Position numbers and translations under genes: made by a program
DNA from: Diprion similis
Taxonomy: Eukaryota; Arthropoda; Insecta; Hymenoptera; Diprionidae
Assembly (NCBI RefSeq): GCF_021155765.1
Contig: NC_060110.1
Coordinates: 8,059,501-8,123,500, forward strand
Reading direction: 5' to 3'
Length of the DNA stretch: 64,000 nucleotides
Shown here: positions 1-12,068 of the stretch, piece after piece
Position numbering within the stretch: position 1 is the first letter of the stretch
How the letters are laid out: every line of letters starts with the position of its first letter
The notes under the pieces: model-generated
Told to the model about the DNA's origin: nothing
Database searches by the model: none
What the model saw: the letters and a program-made list of their open reading frames with translations, nothing else

Positions 1-297
1 GAATCGTAGGTTCTTTTTCAGCTTGACCATTTCTAGTTACAGTATCACTCCGTATTTTTTTCGAACTCTTTGACATTTTCAATTATAAAATTTTCCGACA
101 TTAACCTCGAAGGTTTGATACGTCGATAAATATTAAGAATGAGCTCGCAAAACAAATAAAATATCGACAGCAGTGGCTGTGCGATTAATTTAGGTTTAAT
201 CAGCTCAGTTCACGTACATACATAATCACGGTACAGATATATTGCACATTGTATGGCATAATTTTGAGCGGGCAATGCATTGTCAATATGTCACGTT
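1..297. other. 3' flank of the mutarotase-like gene
   Basis: No coding sequence is seen here. The stretch lies downstream of the minus-strand stop codon at 298-300 and probably holds the 3' untranslated region of that gene. I did not find a clear AATAAA signal on the minus strand. Confidence 0.4.
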
Positions 298-3200
298 TCA
301 AATTTTACGAAGTACCCCAAATTTGTAGGTCATGTCGTGGGCGTAAACTTTTCCCGGATAGAGGATGCACGATGGAAATCCCGGAGTGTTCACAGCGTTC
401 GGATAATTCTGGGGTGAAAGCATAAGGCCTCCGTGCCTGCGATACAGGATCCCATCTTTACCCGGTGTTTCTTTCTCCCGCTTCCCTACCTTCTGATTGT
501 ACCGTTCCACGTAAATCACATTATACTCGTTAAATCACGGGTCCTGTGTTACATTAAGATTTGTTAAAGTCTCACCTCAAGCAAACTTCCGTTGCTATTC
601 ATCCGGTCTCCGCATCCACCCCAACAGCAATCGTTAATATCCAGCGAAAGGGGTTGTCCGGGTTCCGGAAAATCGTTGCCAGTATAAATGTGTAGTCCAG
701 GTTGATTCGAGTAGACTTCCATGAATCTCCCTGAACCAGGATGCAGTAATCTAGTAACAATATCAGATATGATATTCGTCTGGACCCTGATCAATATCAT
801 TTCTAAAAGCCTTTCTATTTGCCAAGTTTTTAGCTGATAATGCATTGATATTTTTTGGATATACTATTTGTTTTTATTTGTATAAAATTCATTTCTGAAG
901 AAACTGAGAAGCCAGTACAACCTTGCAAGAAAGCTTAAAGGTGTGAACAAAATAATGTCCAAAATTCGAGAGAAAGTATTTTCAAAAACTTCCGATCAAT
1001 TAGTATAAGGAAAACTGAGTATACATCCACGAAGGCATATTTCTTGATCATATTTGTCAATTTTTTCTTAAAGAGTCTCAAGTCCCAGAATTTTACGACT
1101 GCATTGCAGATGAATTGGTGTAGGTGGAAAATGCATCACAAGACGGAAGATTCTCTGATGTGAGAACATCGAAATACCGTGTACCATCCATTTTAATGGA
1201 GAAAGAAGAAGTAGTATCATGTCATGTACCTAGCGTGATATCGGTAGCACCAACAGCTCGGAGCGTTGACGCAGAGGTTGTGATCGTAACCACCTCCGGG
1301 TACCCTGCGTAGTCTCTGCTTGGTGAGCTGGGTTGGAAACCGTAGATCGTAGATCGTCGAATCCACCGATCGAATGGCTCCAGTTGGTATTTTGTCCCTG
1401 ACATCCATGAACGTCCATCTCCCGGCGTTCACGGTCACGACGTGGTTCCTCAACTCACTCGGTCCGGTGCCCTGCATGGGGTTTGAATGCGGTAAGGTTG
1501 TCACGCGTATTACTGGTACACACCTCACGGATCTGTACGGGCACTTTGTAAACTCACGTGACCAGCAAGATTGAAGAGGCAGCGGGTGGTGATGTTCACT
1601 GGTGTCGGCTCCGTCGAACTCGCCCGGATATTTACGTGGAGCTGATTCTCGTCGGTCCAGGCGAACTTTACCTGCGTAAGCATGTGACCTCGCCAGCCTT
1701 CGACGGTCGCGTAGCTCAGATTGCTCATTACCTAACGAGTTCGGAAATGCCGGTTTAATTGTTTCAGTCATGTCGTGCTACGTGGCAACACCATTAAAAG
1801 ATAGTCGCATTTCATCTAAAGTCCAATTTATTGTCATTTATTATGCTATATTGATTTAAGTATGACAAAATAAGAGCAAATGCTTACATGGCTTAAAATG
1901 CGGATTGATTTGCGTGTGAGAAAATAAAAGCAAACGCTTGTACGGAATTTAATCGAATAAAGTATGGTTTACTAAAGTACTAGTTTTTCGGTCCTGCATT
2001 GAATTCTTGGATGCCAATGTGGAGAGAGAACTTTGGAAGTAATATGTCGCCTATGGACTGGCAATCGAACTTTCATCATTACAGTAGTCTCGTGCAGAAT
2101 TGATGATTGGGTTGCCCTTATACGTAGGCGACTTTCAAAATTCGTAGTTGACTTTACAGAAATTCCTAATCACTGATTGAACACTTTTGTTTTGCGACAA
2201 ATAGCTCTGACGTACTCTCAGGTACCTTGATTTCTTAAATTTTTAGGTTCTTTCGAAAGAATATTGAAACAAATTTATCGAATGTCAGAAGGGTGATTAC
2301 GAACCGAAGAAGCATGTAGACGTTGACTGAAGATTGTAATGCAATTATTATCGATATATTCAAGCCTTGTTCAATAATATCAGTATCACCTACCACCTGT
2401 TTACCAACTATGCAGGACTCCCAGTTGACATCGTCGAAAGCATGAAAGCCTCTCTTGGTACAATTGTCGATTGATCCGTATCCACAAGTGTTGGCTTTGG
2501 CAGCATTAGTATCCGACGATACGTGATTGGTCAGGCACCCGATGATGTTGCCAAAGTACCTGTTCTTCAAGTATCCTGTTGTTACCGTTAATCAGCAATC
2601 ACTCGCCATATTCGTATCGACAAAAGTATAGTATTTCAATTCAGTCAGCCTATCAAATTGGGATCTACTGTTATTAATTAAATAATTATTTGTGACATTT
2701 TACGCCGCATCGATGATTTTTCGCGATAAACTGGTACAACTGCTCTTTAATAATGAATATGATGATGGGATCTGAGAAAATACGCGGCGAACAACGTAGG
2801 AAGACGGGCCGAAATGCAGAAATTTATGTCTCGCCGTTTGAGCGCTGTAACTTCAAAGCGGATGATCTAAAATGCTGATTGGAATCGACGAAACTGGGGA
2901 AATGATAATGACCATCCAAGAACCGATAGCTAAGCGAATACAACATTTCTCCGGACACCGGCCTTAACTTTTCAGCGATTTATTGTAGCTGATTAGGACT
3001 AAGCGAAATCATTTTCTTAAAAAAAAAAAACATCGATGTAGCGTCTGACTGGATCGATTCTGACATTTTACAAAATCTGCGAAATTACGCGAAAAACGAC
3101 CTTTCTTTTTTGTGTCGCAAATGAACCAAAAAATACGCCGGAATTTTTCCGCTGTTTGGCTATATTATTTGACCCGTTGATGATAGCGGCTTTGAACAAT

Positions 3201-3755
3201 GCGCAATCAATTTCTCCTGCAAAACTACATAGATATACAGTCGAGTCTAGCGTTTTTCAAATAAACAATTTTTCTAAAACGATGGCCTAGAAGTGTGTGT
3301 TCAAAATTTCAAATTCAAAAATTTATTTAATTTTAAACTGGAGCATTTCAAAGAAAATGAGAATTCCGCAGGGGTTTTCAGAAAAATCTAGACATATTCA
3401 CAAATATATAGTGACAACAGGGAATCTACCTTCTATGGTATCGTATCCAAGGACGACGTCCCCAAATATTCCCTCATCATTTGGCACTCTTACGGACTGT
3501 AGGGTCGCACCCCAGGTAATCAATCGAACCGAAGAATTCCCCTTATTGGTCATTGTATACCTAAAAATCGCATTACACCGGTATATTTTGTACATAGGTT
3601 GAATTGAGAACCGCACGAATGTGATCGAAAATTTTCAGATTTCGATCGACTTACCGTCGGACAATTTCGTAACAGTCACGATTTATTGCGTCGCTATTGG
3701 AACTCCGTACAAATCCGAAGCCATCCTCCTTAATAAATGTTTTTGCAGTAGACAT
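298..3755 (-). CDS. Galm: Galactose mutarotase (aldose 1-epimerase)-like protein, probable pseudoenzyme
   Basis: Seven exons on the minus strand: 3755-3655, 3560-3430, 2575-2394, 1731-1558, 1471-1230, 786-576 and 492-298. Each junction has a GT donor and AG acceptor and the phases agree, giving 1236 nt or 411 residues. Family members are usually about 340-380 residues. Family landmarks appear in order: the N-terminal ITWGATLQSVRVP and DVVLGYDTIEGYLKN, then CLFNLAGH, NHVVTVNAGRWTF, IPTGAIRSV, GGGYDHN, RLLHPGSGRFMEVYSNQPG and the C-terminal QNYPNAVN. Active members interconvert alpha and beta aldose anomers in the cytosol. Here the catalytic Glu is Ser373, the two active-site His positions are Lys118 and Arg188, and the substrate Arg is His95; only Asp259 is kept. 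The reading frame is open throughout, so this looks like an expressed pseudoenzyme and not a decayed gene. The exon 5 to exon 6 junction (residues 266-280) is the least certain because the protein is poorly conserved there. Confidence 0.82.
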
Positions 3756-4625
3756 TTCACTGATAAATTGTATTACTATTATAAATATATTTTGATATTT
3801 GATTTTAGATGTTGTTTATAGAAACTTGTTAATTTAAACGAATATCCTAACATCTAAACGCTTTTCTTTTACATTATTTCATACTGTATGGACATTCGCT
3901 TATGCAAGAACGAGAATTTTGAAATCACGGGGTTATGTTTGTTGACAAAACGACAACATTTCTTTACTGCGACGATAGAGAGTTTCCGAATGAATAGAAC
4001 TGATTGTGAATAGAATGTGATTTCGATTGACACTTGTTTTGTTAGGATCATGTCATGAGAACGCACCACAAGTCTTTTGAAAAATGTAGTTTCTACTTTA
4101 TTTTACGAGACATATTTTGTTTGGAGGGAAAACTGCGTTCTCCTGCAGAATGGCAGAGTTGGTTCAGATCGTTTCAATTTTTTAAGGATAGACTATAGAC
4201 ATCTATCAAACAACCAGATAACGACATTCATAATACTAAAGATCATAATTCAAACCAACTCCTTTGCAGGATTCTTGACACAAAATTGATATATTTTAGA
4301 AGGGAAAAGGTCATGTAATAGCGGTGTGGCAACATATACACTCAGGTATAATGTTATACAAAGATATATAGAATTAAGTCTATATTTAAATTATGTTGAG
4401 TAAAAACTTCCCTAGTTATGGAAAATTCCTCACTACACTCTGTGCGTTAGCTTTTGGAATATTCCTCGTCAGTACGCCTCAATAACCCCATTGTAACGCT
4501 CGCAATTTCAACCTTTTTTTTTGTTTACCGAAACATCTCTCCACTTCTTAATTACATGCTAATTTCTTACTCCCTTCGCCTTTCGGTATGTCAACACATC
4601 ACAGTCAAGTATCGACAACGCCTAA
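3756..4625. other. Intergenic: mutarotase-like promoter side and AKAP17A 3' side
   Basis: No supported gene. It contains the 5' flank of the minus-strand mutarotase-like gene and the 3' flank of AKAP17A. A minus-strand AATAAA (TTTATT at 4097-4102) is a possible distant polyadenylation signal for AKAP17A. Short open frames here have no recognisable features. Confidence 0.4.
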
Positions 4626-7600
4626 TCAATCGGGTGTGATTGCCTCAGTTTGAAGCACAGCGGCATTCGTTATATTAACGTTATCAACCTTCTCAATAGT
4701 CCCATTTTCCGCATTTACTTTCTTATCTCTATCAGTCTCATTGCGATGATCATCCTTTTTTCTCGTCTCCGTGCTGCTCTTCTTCCTCTTATCTCTCTCC
4801 CCCTCTTTCTTCTTTTTTCCCCCTCCACCCTTCGGCTGACTATCAATATCCTTTGACCAAGAACAGCTCCTGCGATTAGGTGTCCTTGGAAGCGACCACG
4901 AACTACTGCGAGATTTATGTTTAGGCGAAACACTACGAGATTTTGCCCGAGTTATCATAACTCGCGATCCAGATCTCCTCCTGCGTTTTCGTCTGCTGGA
5001 ATTTGTCCTCGAGTTACTTCTCGACCTGTTCAATTTTCGCGACCTCGACCTCGACCTTGTTCGCGAATGTGACCTTGAACGTCGCGATCCCGACCTCGTC
5101 CTCGCTCCACCTCTTCGTCCCGAACGAGATCTACTTTTGCTCCTGCTTCTGCTCCTGGCTCGCCCCCTGCTCCTACTCCTAGTTCTGCTTTTACTCCTGC
5201 TTCTACTTCTCGTCCGGCTTCTGCTTCTGCTCCTGTTTCTACTTCGACTACGACTCCGCCTCCTGCTTCTTGACCGCGATCTGGAGTAGGATCTAGTCCT
5301 GGATCTCCTACGACTCTGGGATCTCGACCTCGAGTCGCGATCCCAATCGCTCTCCAAATCCAAATCGTGGTAATCGTGCCCCGTCAGCTTTGCAAAGTAT
5401 TTGTAGTACTGATCGTTGTAGACATGAGGATTGAACGGACGCGGCTGACGGAAATGGCCACGCCACGGGGTGAAGCCCCTACCTCTTCCGCGCAGGAAAC
5501 GTCCTCTTGGTGGCCCTCTCGGTATTCCCCGCATCATTGGCGGGAAGAATAACGGCGATGCGGCCCCGTTCCAGTACCAGGCTGGATCGAAGCTTGGGTA
5601 CATCACTGGATATGATCCTGCGGTATCAACTGGAAGCGGGCCTGCAGACATTAATAGAGCGAGATATGGTTACACTAGGGCAAACATATTATATTTCCCG
5701 ATCAGGATGCTATTTGGTTTTGAAAATTCCCAAAATTTTCCCTGTTTCCTGAACTCCCTCCTTTGGCATATCGAATTAGACTACACTTTTTCGATATTAT
5801 AAAAAATGCTGGAATCGAACAGTCTATAAATAAAACACAGAAGGTTACAAGTATTAATAAATACCAAGTTTAGTTCTTAAGCACGAATATTCACATTTTT
5901 GATAATCTAATGAATATTATTGATCAGTACAGATAATAGTTGAGAAATTTAGAGATCATATTGTACTTCATACTTTGCGAAATTTCCAATAACAACTGCA
6001 AGTATGTGCATAAACTTCCCTGATATGTTCGTATATTCTTCAGGTTTTTCTACAAAGTGGCTACGCTGTCTCGACTAAGTAACTCTAATAAAATATTTCA
6101 TGTAAATTTGACCAATACCTGAGGAGGATGATGGAAGGGCGATGCCACTAGTGAGCACGCTCTTCACTTTCCTTGCACCGTCATCCGAGTAATCCGCGTC
6201 TTCGTCCGTTGCAGATTTTTTGTCCTTTTTTTGTTTTTTCTGCAAGTGTTAAAGTCAATACGAGGTTCAGAAATTTCGAAAAATTTTCAATCACCTATTT
6301 TGCATGAATAATGAGAAAATTGTTTCTAATGCAAACCTTTTTCTTTTTGTCCTTTTTGATCTTTCTTTTTTTAGATTTCTTATTCTTTCGATCTTTTTTT
6401 TTATCCTCATCAGATTCCGAGTGTTCCGACGTTTTTTCCTGGCCCAACTTTTCTGATTTCTTCACATCCTTTTTAGACTCTGTATCAGTTTTCTTGATTT
6501 CAATTTCTTTCTGCTCAACCTTCACCTGATAATATCAAATACTGCAATTAAATTTGAATTGACATTGCCAAGTGCAATTTGGAGCATGTCTCAAAAATGT
6601 TGGACAATAATAACAATAGTACCACTACCTTAAGTCTATCAAACAATTCGTCAAGCAATCTTATGCTCTCCAGCTGCCTCTGAGCCTTTATCAGCTTCCG
6701 TTCCTCTCTCGCAATTTTCATGGATACCTTATCCTCTTCTTGTTTTCGAATAATGGTCAAAGCTTTTCGCTTACGCTTTTCTTCTCTCTTCTGACGCCTA
6801 AGCTGCTTCGCGGTACTGTTCGCTTCTTCCTGCTTCCTGTATCGCACATGAAAAATAATGTAAACTTTTAACCCTAGAACCATGTCGTTTTCAGCGCCTG
6901 TAAATCCTGACAATGGATCATTTATGTTCGCTGTAAAGTTGCTGCTCCACCGTGCATTGAAAAACAGAGACAAACTGGCGGGGTTCAGGGCTTATATTCA
7001 CTCTACCCTAAGCTTCTTTTATGCCAGGGTCGCAGCCCCGTACCTGCATGGATTTAGGAATACTCAGCCCTGAAAGATTTGGCATGGACACAAACGACCC
7101 ATGTTCAAGGTTCTAGGCTTAATATACATTTATTTCAGAATTGATAATCCAGTCATGGTTTCTACTGACCTCTGTTCTGCTTTGCGTGATTCAATAGCTT
7201 CTTGCTTCTTGCGCAGTTTTTCCGCAGCCATGCTGTCCTGTGCAGTCAGTCTCTTTCTTTCAAACTCACGATGAGCTACGCTTGAGTCATTCATGTGTTT
7301 CGTTTTGTCAAAATCAGCCTAAACAAAATTTTATTGAATAAACAAGATAAGAATGTAATTTTGCTGTATCCTATCTGACCTTTGCGACGATGTTTGAACG
7401 ACCCTAATTATTATGGCTCTGTCCCAAGTAATGCAGTTCTTGATGTATAGTCAAATGCAAGAATCAATTCATAAGTTTCGATTTTCATTTATTCCCAAAA
7501 CTATATTCTTAATTGCTAACGATCTGGAATTCTCTGCTAATTAAAATACAGCCTCTGAAATGAGTGAAAGAATAAGAAGTACCAATAAGCTTGACACGTA

Positions 7601-9359
7601 CTTTAATCGTTGCTGTAAGGTACTTGAGTGGCTCCTTCTTCAACAGTTTCATCCCTCGGAGGGCATCCATAGCATTGACAAAGTCCATATACTCAACGTA
7701 CTGAATATAAGCGTCAAAGAAAAGTCCATCGCCGAAACTGAATTTTTGTATATTTGTGCCAAGCCTCATTCTTGATCTGTATGGATCTGCAGCTGGGACA
7801 TCGACCCTCCGAAGGGGTCCCCATTTGCGGAATATTTTGGAGACCAGTGACTCGCTGGGGATTTCAGCCCCCTCCTCGCAGAACCACTTGACCGGTAAGC
7901 CAGTGATATGAATGGTGTCAGGTCTTTCGCCAGGTTTTAATTCGTTCATGTGTTTGGCATCCCTGAAGTAAGAGTCCCATGAATGCCGGGTTGGAAACTC
8001 GTCCTTGGCCTCTGCAGCCCGGACTTTGAGGATATTTGGGAATCCGGCTAGATTTAAACGCTGGGAATCTAGCCTGGCGAGAACCTGCTGAAGTCTGCAT
8101 CTGTCTTCCAGATCGCCTTCCAGTCTTACGAATTCCAATGTACTTTTCGTTACTTTCAGTGATGAGAATTGGTCCGGACGCGCCAGGACGCGTATCTTCT
8201 CCATTACCTCCCATGTTGATATTGTTTTGCCTGTTTATATTTTATACCAATGCGCTGTAAGACCTGCCAATTCTAGGGAGATTATTTGTATGAGGCTAGA
8301 AATTTCTCGCTTCTACGGACAAAATTAGATGAGCTGAAAAGCTTTAACCATTTTAGGGTATAAAGTTATCACTACAGAATAAACATAGCTATACTGTCCA
8401 ACAACAATTGATCGTTTTTCAGCATTACACAAGCCGATCAACTGTCTGATTTAGGTATTTCAATGCTGAGTACTTCTCTGTTGTTAACCGATAATTTGTA
8501 TCACATTACAATTTTGGGGAGATTGAGGAGGAACTCGGATAAGGTAAAAAATACTGTGCCTGAGATTTTGTTGGATTTAACTTGATCAAAAACTTTAATA
8601 ATGAGAGTCGTGGAACCTAAATGAAGCATAGGTGAATTAGTTATTAAATGTACTAAACATTTAACTTGAGGTTAAATGTGATGTGTATTTGTTAATAATC
8701 AGAACTTAGAAAAAGTAAGAATCTGCGGTTTCAATCAAGCCTGATCAATCAAAACTCTAGTTACGTAAAAATGTTATTTTGATGGGCTTTTGAACGGCGG
8801 AACAAAGTCTGGTTGCAAAATTTTCCTTTTGCAAATGGTACTTTTTTCTCAAACACATACTTAATGTTATGAAAATTTTGTATTCAGCATAGAAACATCT
8901 ATACAAGAAAGTTGGAGCAATATTGTAATGCAGAATTCACTTATAGGATATTATAGATGTATCAAAGTATCATTTTTCTTCTCGCTTTGTAATGAAACAC
9001 CATCATTCCACTCTCTAGGTAAAGACCTACCAATATCTCCAACACGAGTATGAAATATCATGCGATTCAAGAGAATCGGGACAGAAAAAATGGATCGAAT
9101 AATATTCAACATTGTTGCATTTAATAACTGTAAAAGAACCACGACTATTATCGACATCAGCGTTACGCGGCAGCTCGATTGATATTTTACCTGGTATCTT
9201 CAGTTGAGGTAGATTAACAGATACATTAATTTTGGCAATTGGTTTCAAATACAGGCCTCGCGGCGCATACAACAGAACGACGTCGCTCAGGTCCCTGCAG
9301 CTCCGAAACCCGTTGACAACCTCTCCGCTGCGGGATTCCCTCGCCGTTTTTTCGTCCAT
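4626..9359 (-). CDS. AKAP17A: A-kinase anchor protein 17A / splicing factor XE7 homologue
   Basis: Seven exons on the minus strand: 9359-9191, 8230-7602, 7318-7170, 6836-6629, 6525-6337, 6239-6119 and 5641-4626. All junctions are GT-AG with matching phases, giving 2481 nt or 826 residues. The N-terminus has the family signature GLYLKPIAKINVSVNLPQLK followed across the first intron by STWEVMEKI. Next come LKVRAAEAKDEFPTRHSWDS, FRDAKHMNE and PGERPDTIHITGLPVKWF, then an RRM-like region at about residues 161-265. Residues 267-448 are highly charged and probably coiled coil or helical. Residues from about 600 form an arginine/serine dipeptide tail, all in the last exon. The human homologue is a nuclear speckle protein that affects alternative splicing and binds protein kinase A. 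RNA-processing work is expected for this one; kinase A anchoring in insects is an inference. The start at 9359 is the first ATG in frame with the conserved N-terminus. Confidence 0.93.
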
Positions 9360-9877
9360 ATCTAACCTAGTTTCTAACCTAACATTGAAAAATCAGGTGG
9401 ACGATTCGCGGACAGCTGATATTCGGGATTGGCGAGACAGCGAAGTTCTAAATAGCGATAAACCAGAAGTTAAAATTACTACATTAAATAATTCATACGG
9501 TTAAATAATCCTAATCAAACGGGAACTGCCAGCGGAGAGGTTGTTGTTGGGTGTTGGAGTTGCGCGGCATCTCGTATCGTCGTAATCGTTCTACGTTTTT
9601 TCAACTGCTACGCCAGGTATTAACGTAATATCTTCGGGCTGACGATCATCTGTCCGGATCTTCCTCTGCTGATGAACCGTTTTTTTTTTTCTTCTCACAA
9701 CTATTTGTATACATAAAATACTTTTTTGACCTGCTTCAACTAGTAATTAGTATGGACCAGGGTATAGACACTTAATACTCCCCTCCCACGGTCTTACAGA
9801 CAAGTCAGGAAACTCGTAGGGTGGGCAGCAACTCAAACAGAATAGCAATGCGTAGTGCTAATTTTCGCCACTTGGAG

Positions 9878-10097
9878 CAATGCCTTCGGTAAGTCCGTGG
9901 GCATGGCTGGAATTTCATGACCAGCAGAACGTAGCAGAGCAGCGGCATTTCCCACCATCCAAGCATTTTGATTGGTTGACTAACCTAACTTAACCTTAGT
10001 TAACTAATCAGAATGCTTGGTTGGTGGGAAATGATGCTGCTGGTGCTACTTTTTGCTGCTCGTGAAGTTCCAGCCTAAGCCAATCAAGGCAGCATTG
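9878..10097. repeat. Imperfect long inverted repeat (~100-base arms)
   Basis: The left arm (about 9878-9981) and the reverse complement of the right arm (about 9998-10097) match with scattered mismatches and small gaps, around a spacer of roughly 16 bases. The best-matching inner arms are CATTTCCCACCATCCAAGCA on the left and, inverted, CATTTCCCACCAACCAAGCA. The outer parts share a GGCTGGAATTTCATGA-like block. It could be a foldback transposon or MITE, or a palindromic duplication. Confidence 0.7.
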
Positions 10098-10375
10098 AAG
10101 GTATCTGCAGCTATGTGGCACATAACTATGTATGCAAATAAACAAGCCAGGAACGGTATTAAATACCTGAACGACCTGAACAAGATTTGACACCCTTTTT
10201 TATATTAAAAAGTTGGTACATTGGGACATGAAACAGAAATTATATTTCTTTATTTCACAGATGCATACATTCGCTTGTTTTATGATTGAATATCAATATG
10301 GATGCATAACTGGTTGAACGACCATGTGTTAAGAATTTATAAGTTATTGAGTCAATTTTGCATATGTTTGCATGC

Positions 10376-10381
10376 TTTATT
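10376..10381 (-). terminator. Polyadenylation signal of NDUFB8
   Basis: The minus strand reads AATAAA about 43 bases past the NDUFB8 stop codon. A second AATAAA lies further on (TTTATT at 10249-10254 on the plus strand). Confidence 0.55.
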
Positions 10382-10423
10382 ACGTTTTATCTACATGAAT
10401 GTTTGACTGTTTCATAAATTCTC

Positions 10424-12068
10424 TCATTTCAAACTTTCAAATGTGTAATGCGTTTTGTTGGGAGATGGATACTGTTTCTTCGCCTGTAACATAACATGAA
10501 TAACAAATACAAGCACTATTATATATAAAAGCCATTAAGTAGGAGATTAATCAGCTTCTATTCGAAAATGGAACAATGTAGATAATTCAGTATAATATTT
10601 GGTACGTACCGCGGGCTGAACATATTTGTAGTTCTCACACAATAGGAATAAACCAGTGAAACCAGCTATCACACTAAAGAAAGTTAGCCAGTACACGTAC
10701 ATCGGATAGCGAAGTGGTGCATTATGATAGTATCTATCTTCACCCAGCATGTTAGCCCATATGTGCAGCTAAGATATTAAAAAATTTTTGAATATACATA
10801 GAGGGGATAATTAATTCAACATTACCCAAAGAAAAAAAACATGGACGTTTGTTTGAATGATCATTTTTACAATTTTCACGTGATTTACTATTAGTGGACA
10901 CGAACAGAATGATTTATGACTTGTGTTTTTGATTTCTGTATGACAAAATATAGGTAAACTTAATTGTATAAATTTTCAACTTTTACTTTCTTCGTAAAAC
11001 AAGAATCAAAAGCCTTGTTGATATAGTAAAGACCACAAACAAGGTGTCACATAATTCTTACTTGTTCTATGAATTACTTGTTCAAGTCATGAAATTGAAT
11101 GATTGGCAATTTGTTAAAAAATTAATGTGAAGAGATTTATAACAATGAAAAAATTATCGCAGTAAAATGGATATTCATCAGGAGTTTGATTTCCTTACTG
11201 TTGCGTCTTAAAAATTACTCTGAAATTCAAGTGTTTCAAACAACATGTCCTTATTTTGAGAAAATATATGAAAGCTGAAAATGAAACGAATTAAACTAAC
11301 AGGTTCACCGAAATTTCTCTTATGTTCCGGGAAATCCCAAGGGTAATATTCATCCTTGGCTTCAGCAGAGATGAGAGGAAGATCTGGATAATCTCCTAAA
11401 CCATTTCCATCATCTGGAATTGGTTTATAATCTTCTTTTATCAGGTTATATTTCTCTGCGGCTTTAGCTTGTTCTTCCTGTGTTGTAGGATACTTGGCTG
11501 GTAGATAGTCTCTGACCATACCTGAATGGAACAGATTTTATCACAATTGACACTACGTTCAATAGAATGTTTTTTTTACTTCGTAACAGTGAGATTTCAG
11601 TTCATTGCCTAATACGAACGAAACAATTTAATGAAATTGTTTATCAGGCCATTTAATGCAGATACAATAATGATATCTCATTATATCTGTTTTGAAGCAT
11701 AAATTCTGGCAGTTTAATGACAAAATTATATATTAGCTGTTCATATGAAGTTAATTTGCACGTGAGAAAGTTGAATTGAAGATCAAAAAGATGTGTATCG
11801 CAATATCAAGGAGAAGGGAAAGTAAGCTACACATTAATTTTCGTTAAAATCTGTAATGCAAAATGACAAATTATGTAATTGACAGACATAACCTCTACGG
11901 TGTGTGTTTAATCCAGTAACTTCATTCGCACTCGCGAAATATTCCATACGAAAACATTTTTATAGTCTTTTGTTTGCACTTACTGTATTTCGCTATATTA
12001 AATGTGTAGACACCGTTTTGTGGCCATAATCGGGTAGAAATTTTACAGAGCTTCGCGAGAGATGCCAT
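10424..12068 (-). CDS. NDUFB8: NADH dehydrogenase [ubiquinone] 1 beta subcomplex subunit 8 (ASHI)
   Basis: Four exons on the minus strand: 12068-11984, 11521-11301, 10768-10610 and 10483-10424. Phases agree and give 525 nt or 174 residues, normal for this subunit. The start MASLAKLCKISTRLWPQNG is basic and amphipathic-looking, fitting a mitochondrial targeting sequence. The core has the family pattern DYLPAKYPTTQEEQAKAAEK, YNLIKEDYKPIPDDG, GDYPDLP and YYPWDFPE. One membrane segment lies at about residues 126-147 (YVYWLTFFSVIAGFTGLFLL). The protein is an accessory subunit of respiratory complex I in the inner mitochondrial membrane. It lies head to head with brahma, and the two probably share an upstream regulatory region. 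Confidence 0.93.

Larger units (their letters stand above)
9360..10423. other. Intergenic: AKAP17A promoter region and NDUFB8 3' flank
   Basis: No coding exon is supported. The first part, about 9360-9760, should hold the AKAP17A promoter and 5' leader; it includes a T-rich tract near 9680. The middle carries the large inverted repeat annotated separately, and the right end is the NDUFB8 3' untranslated region. Confidence 0.4.

Noticed and set aside
1476..1560. Apparent frameshift in the mutarotase-like gene
   Set aside because: The break coincides with a small intron with donor GTGAGT and acceptor CCATGCAG, and the frame is restored across it.
1848..1945. Two similar 25-base segments in a mutarotase-like intron (AAATAAGAGCAAATGCTT and AAATAAAAGCAAACGCTT)
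   Set aside because: A short local duplication in an intron with no further structure; not enough to call a feature.
4650..5802. Plus-strand open frames across the AKAP17A RS region
   Set aside because: They are shadows of the arginine/serine-coding exon.
9232..9504. Plus-strand open frame of 90 codons
   Set aside because: It overlaps the first AKAP17A exon on the opposite strand, and the conserved protein is on the minus strand.
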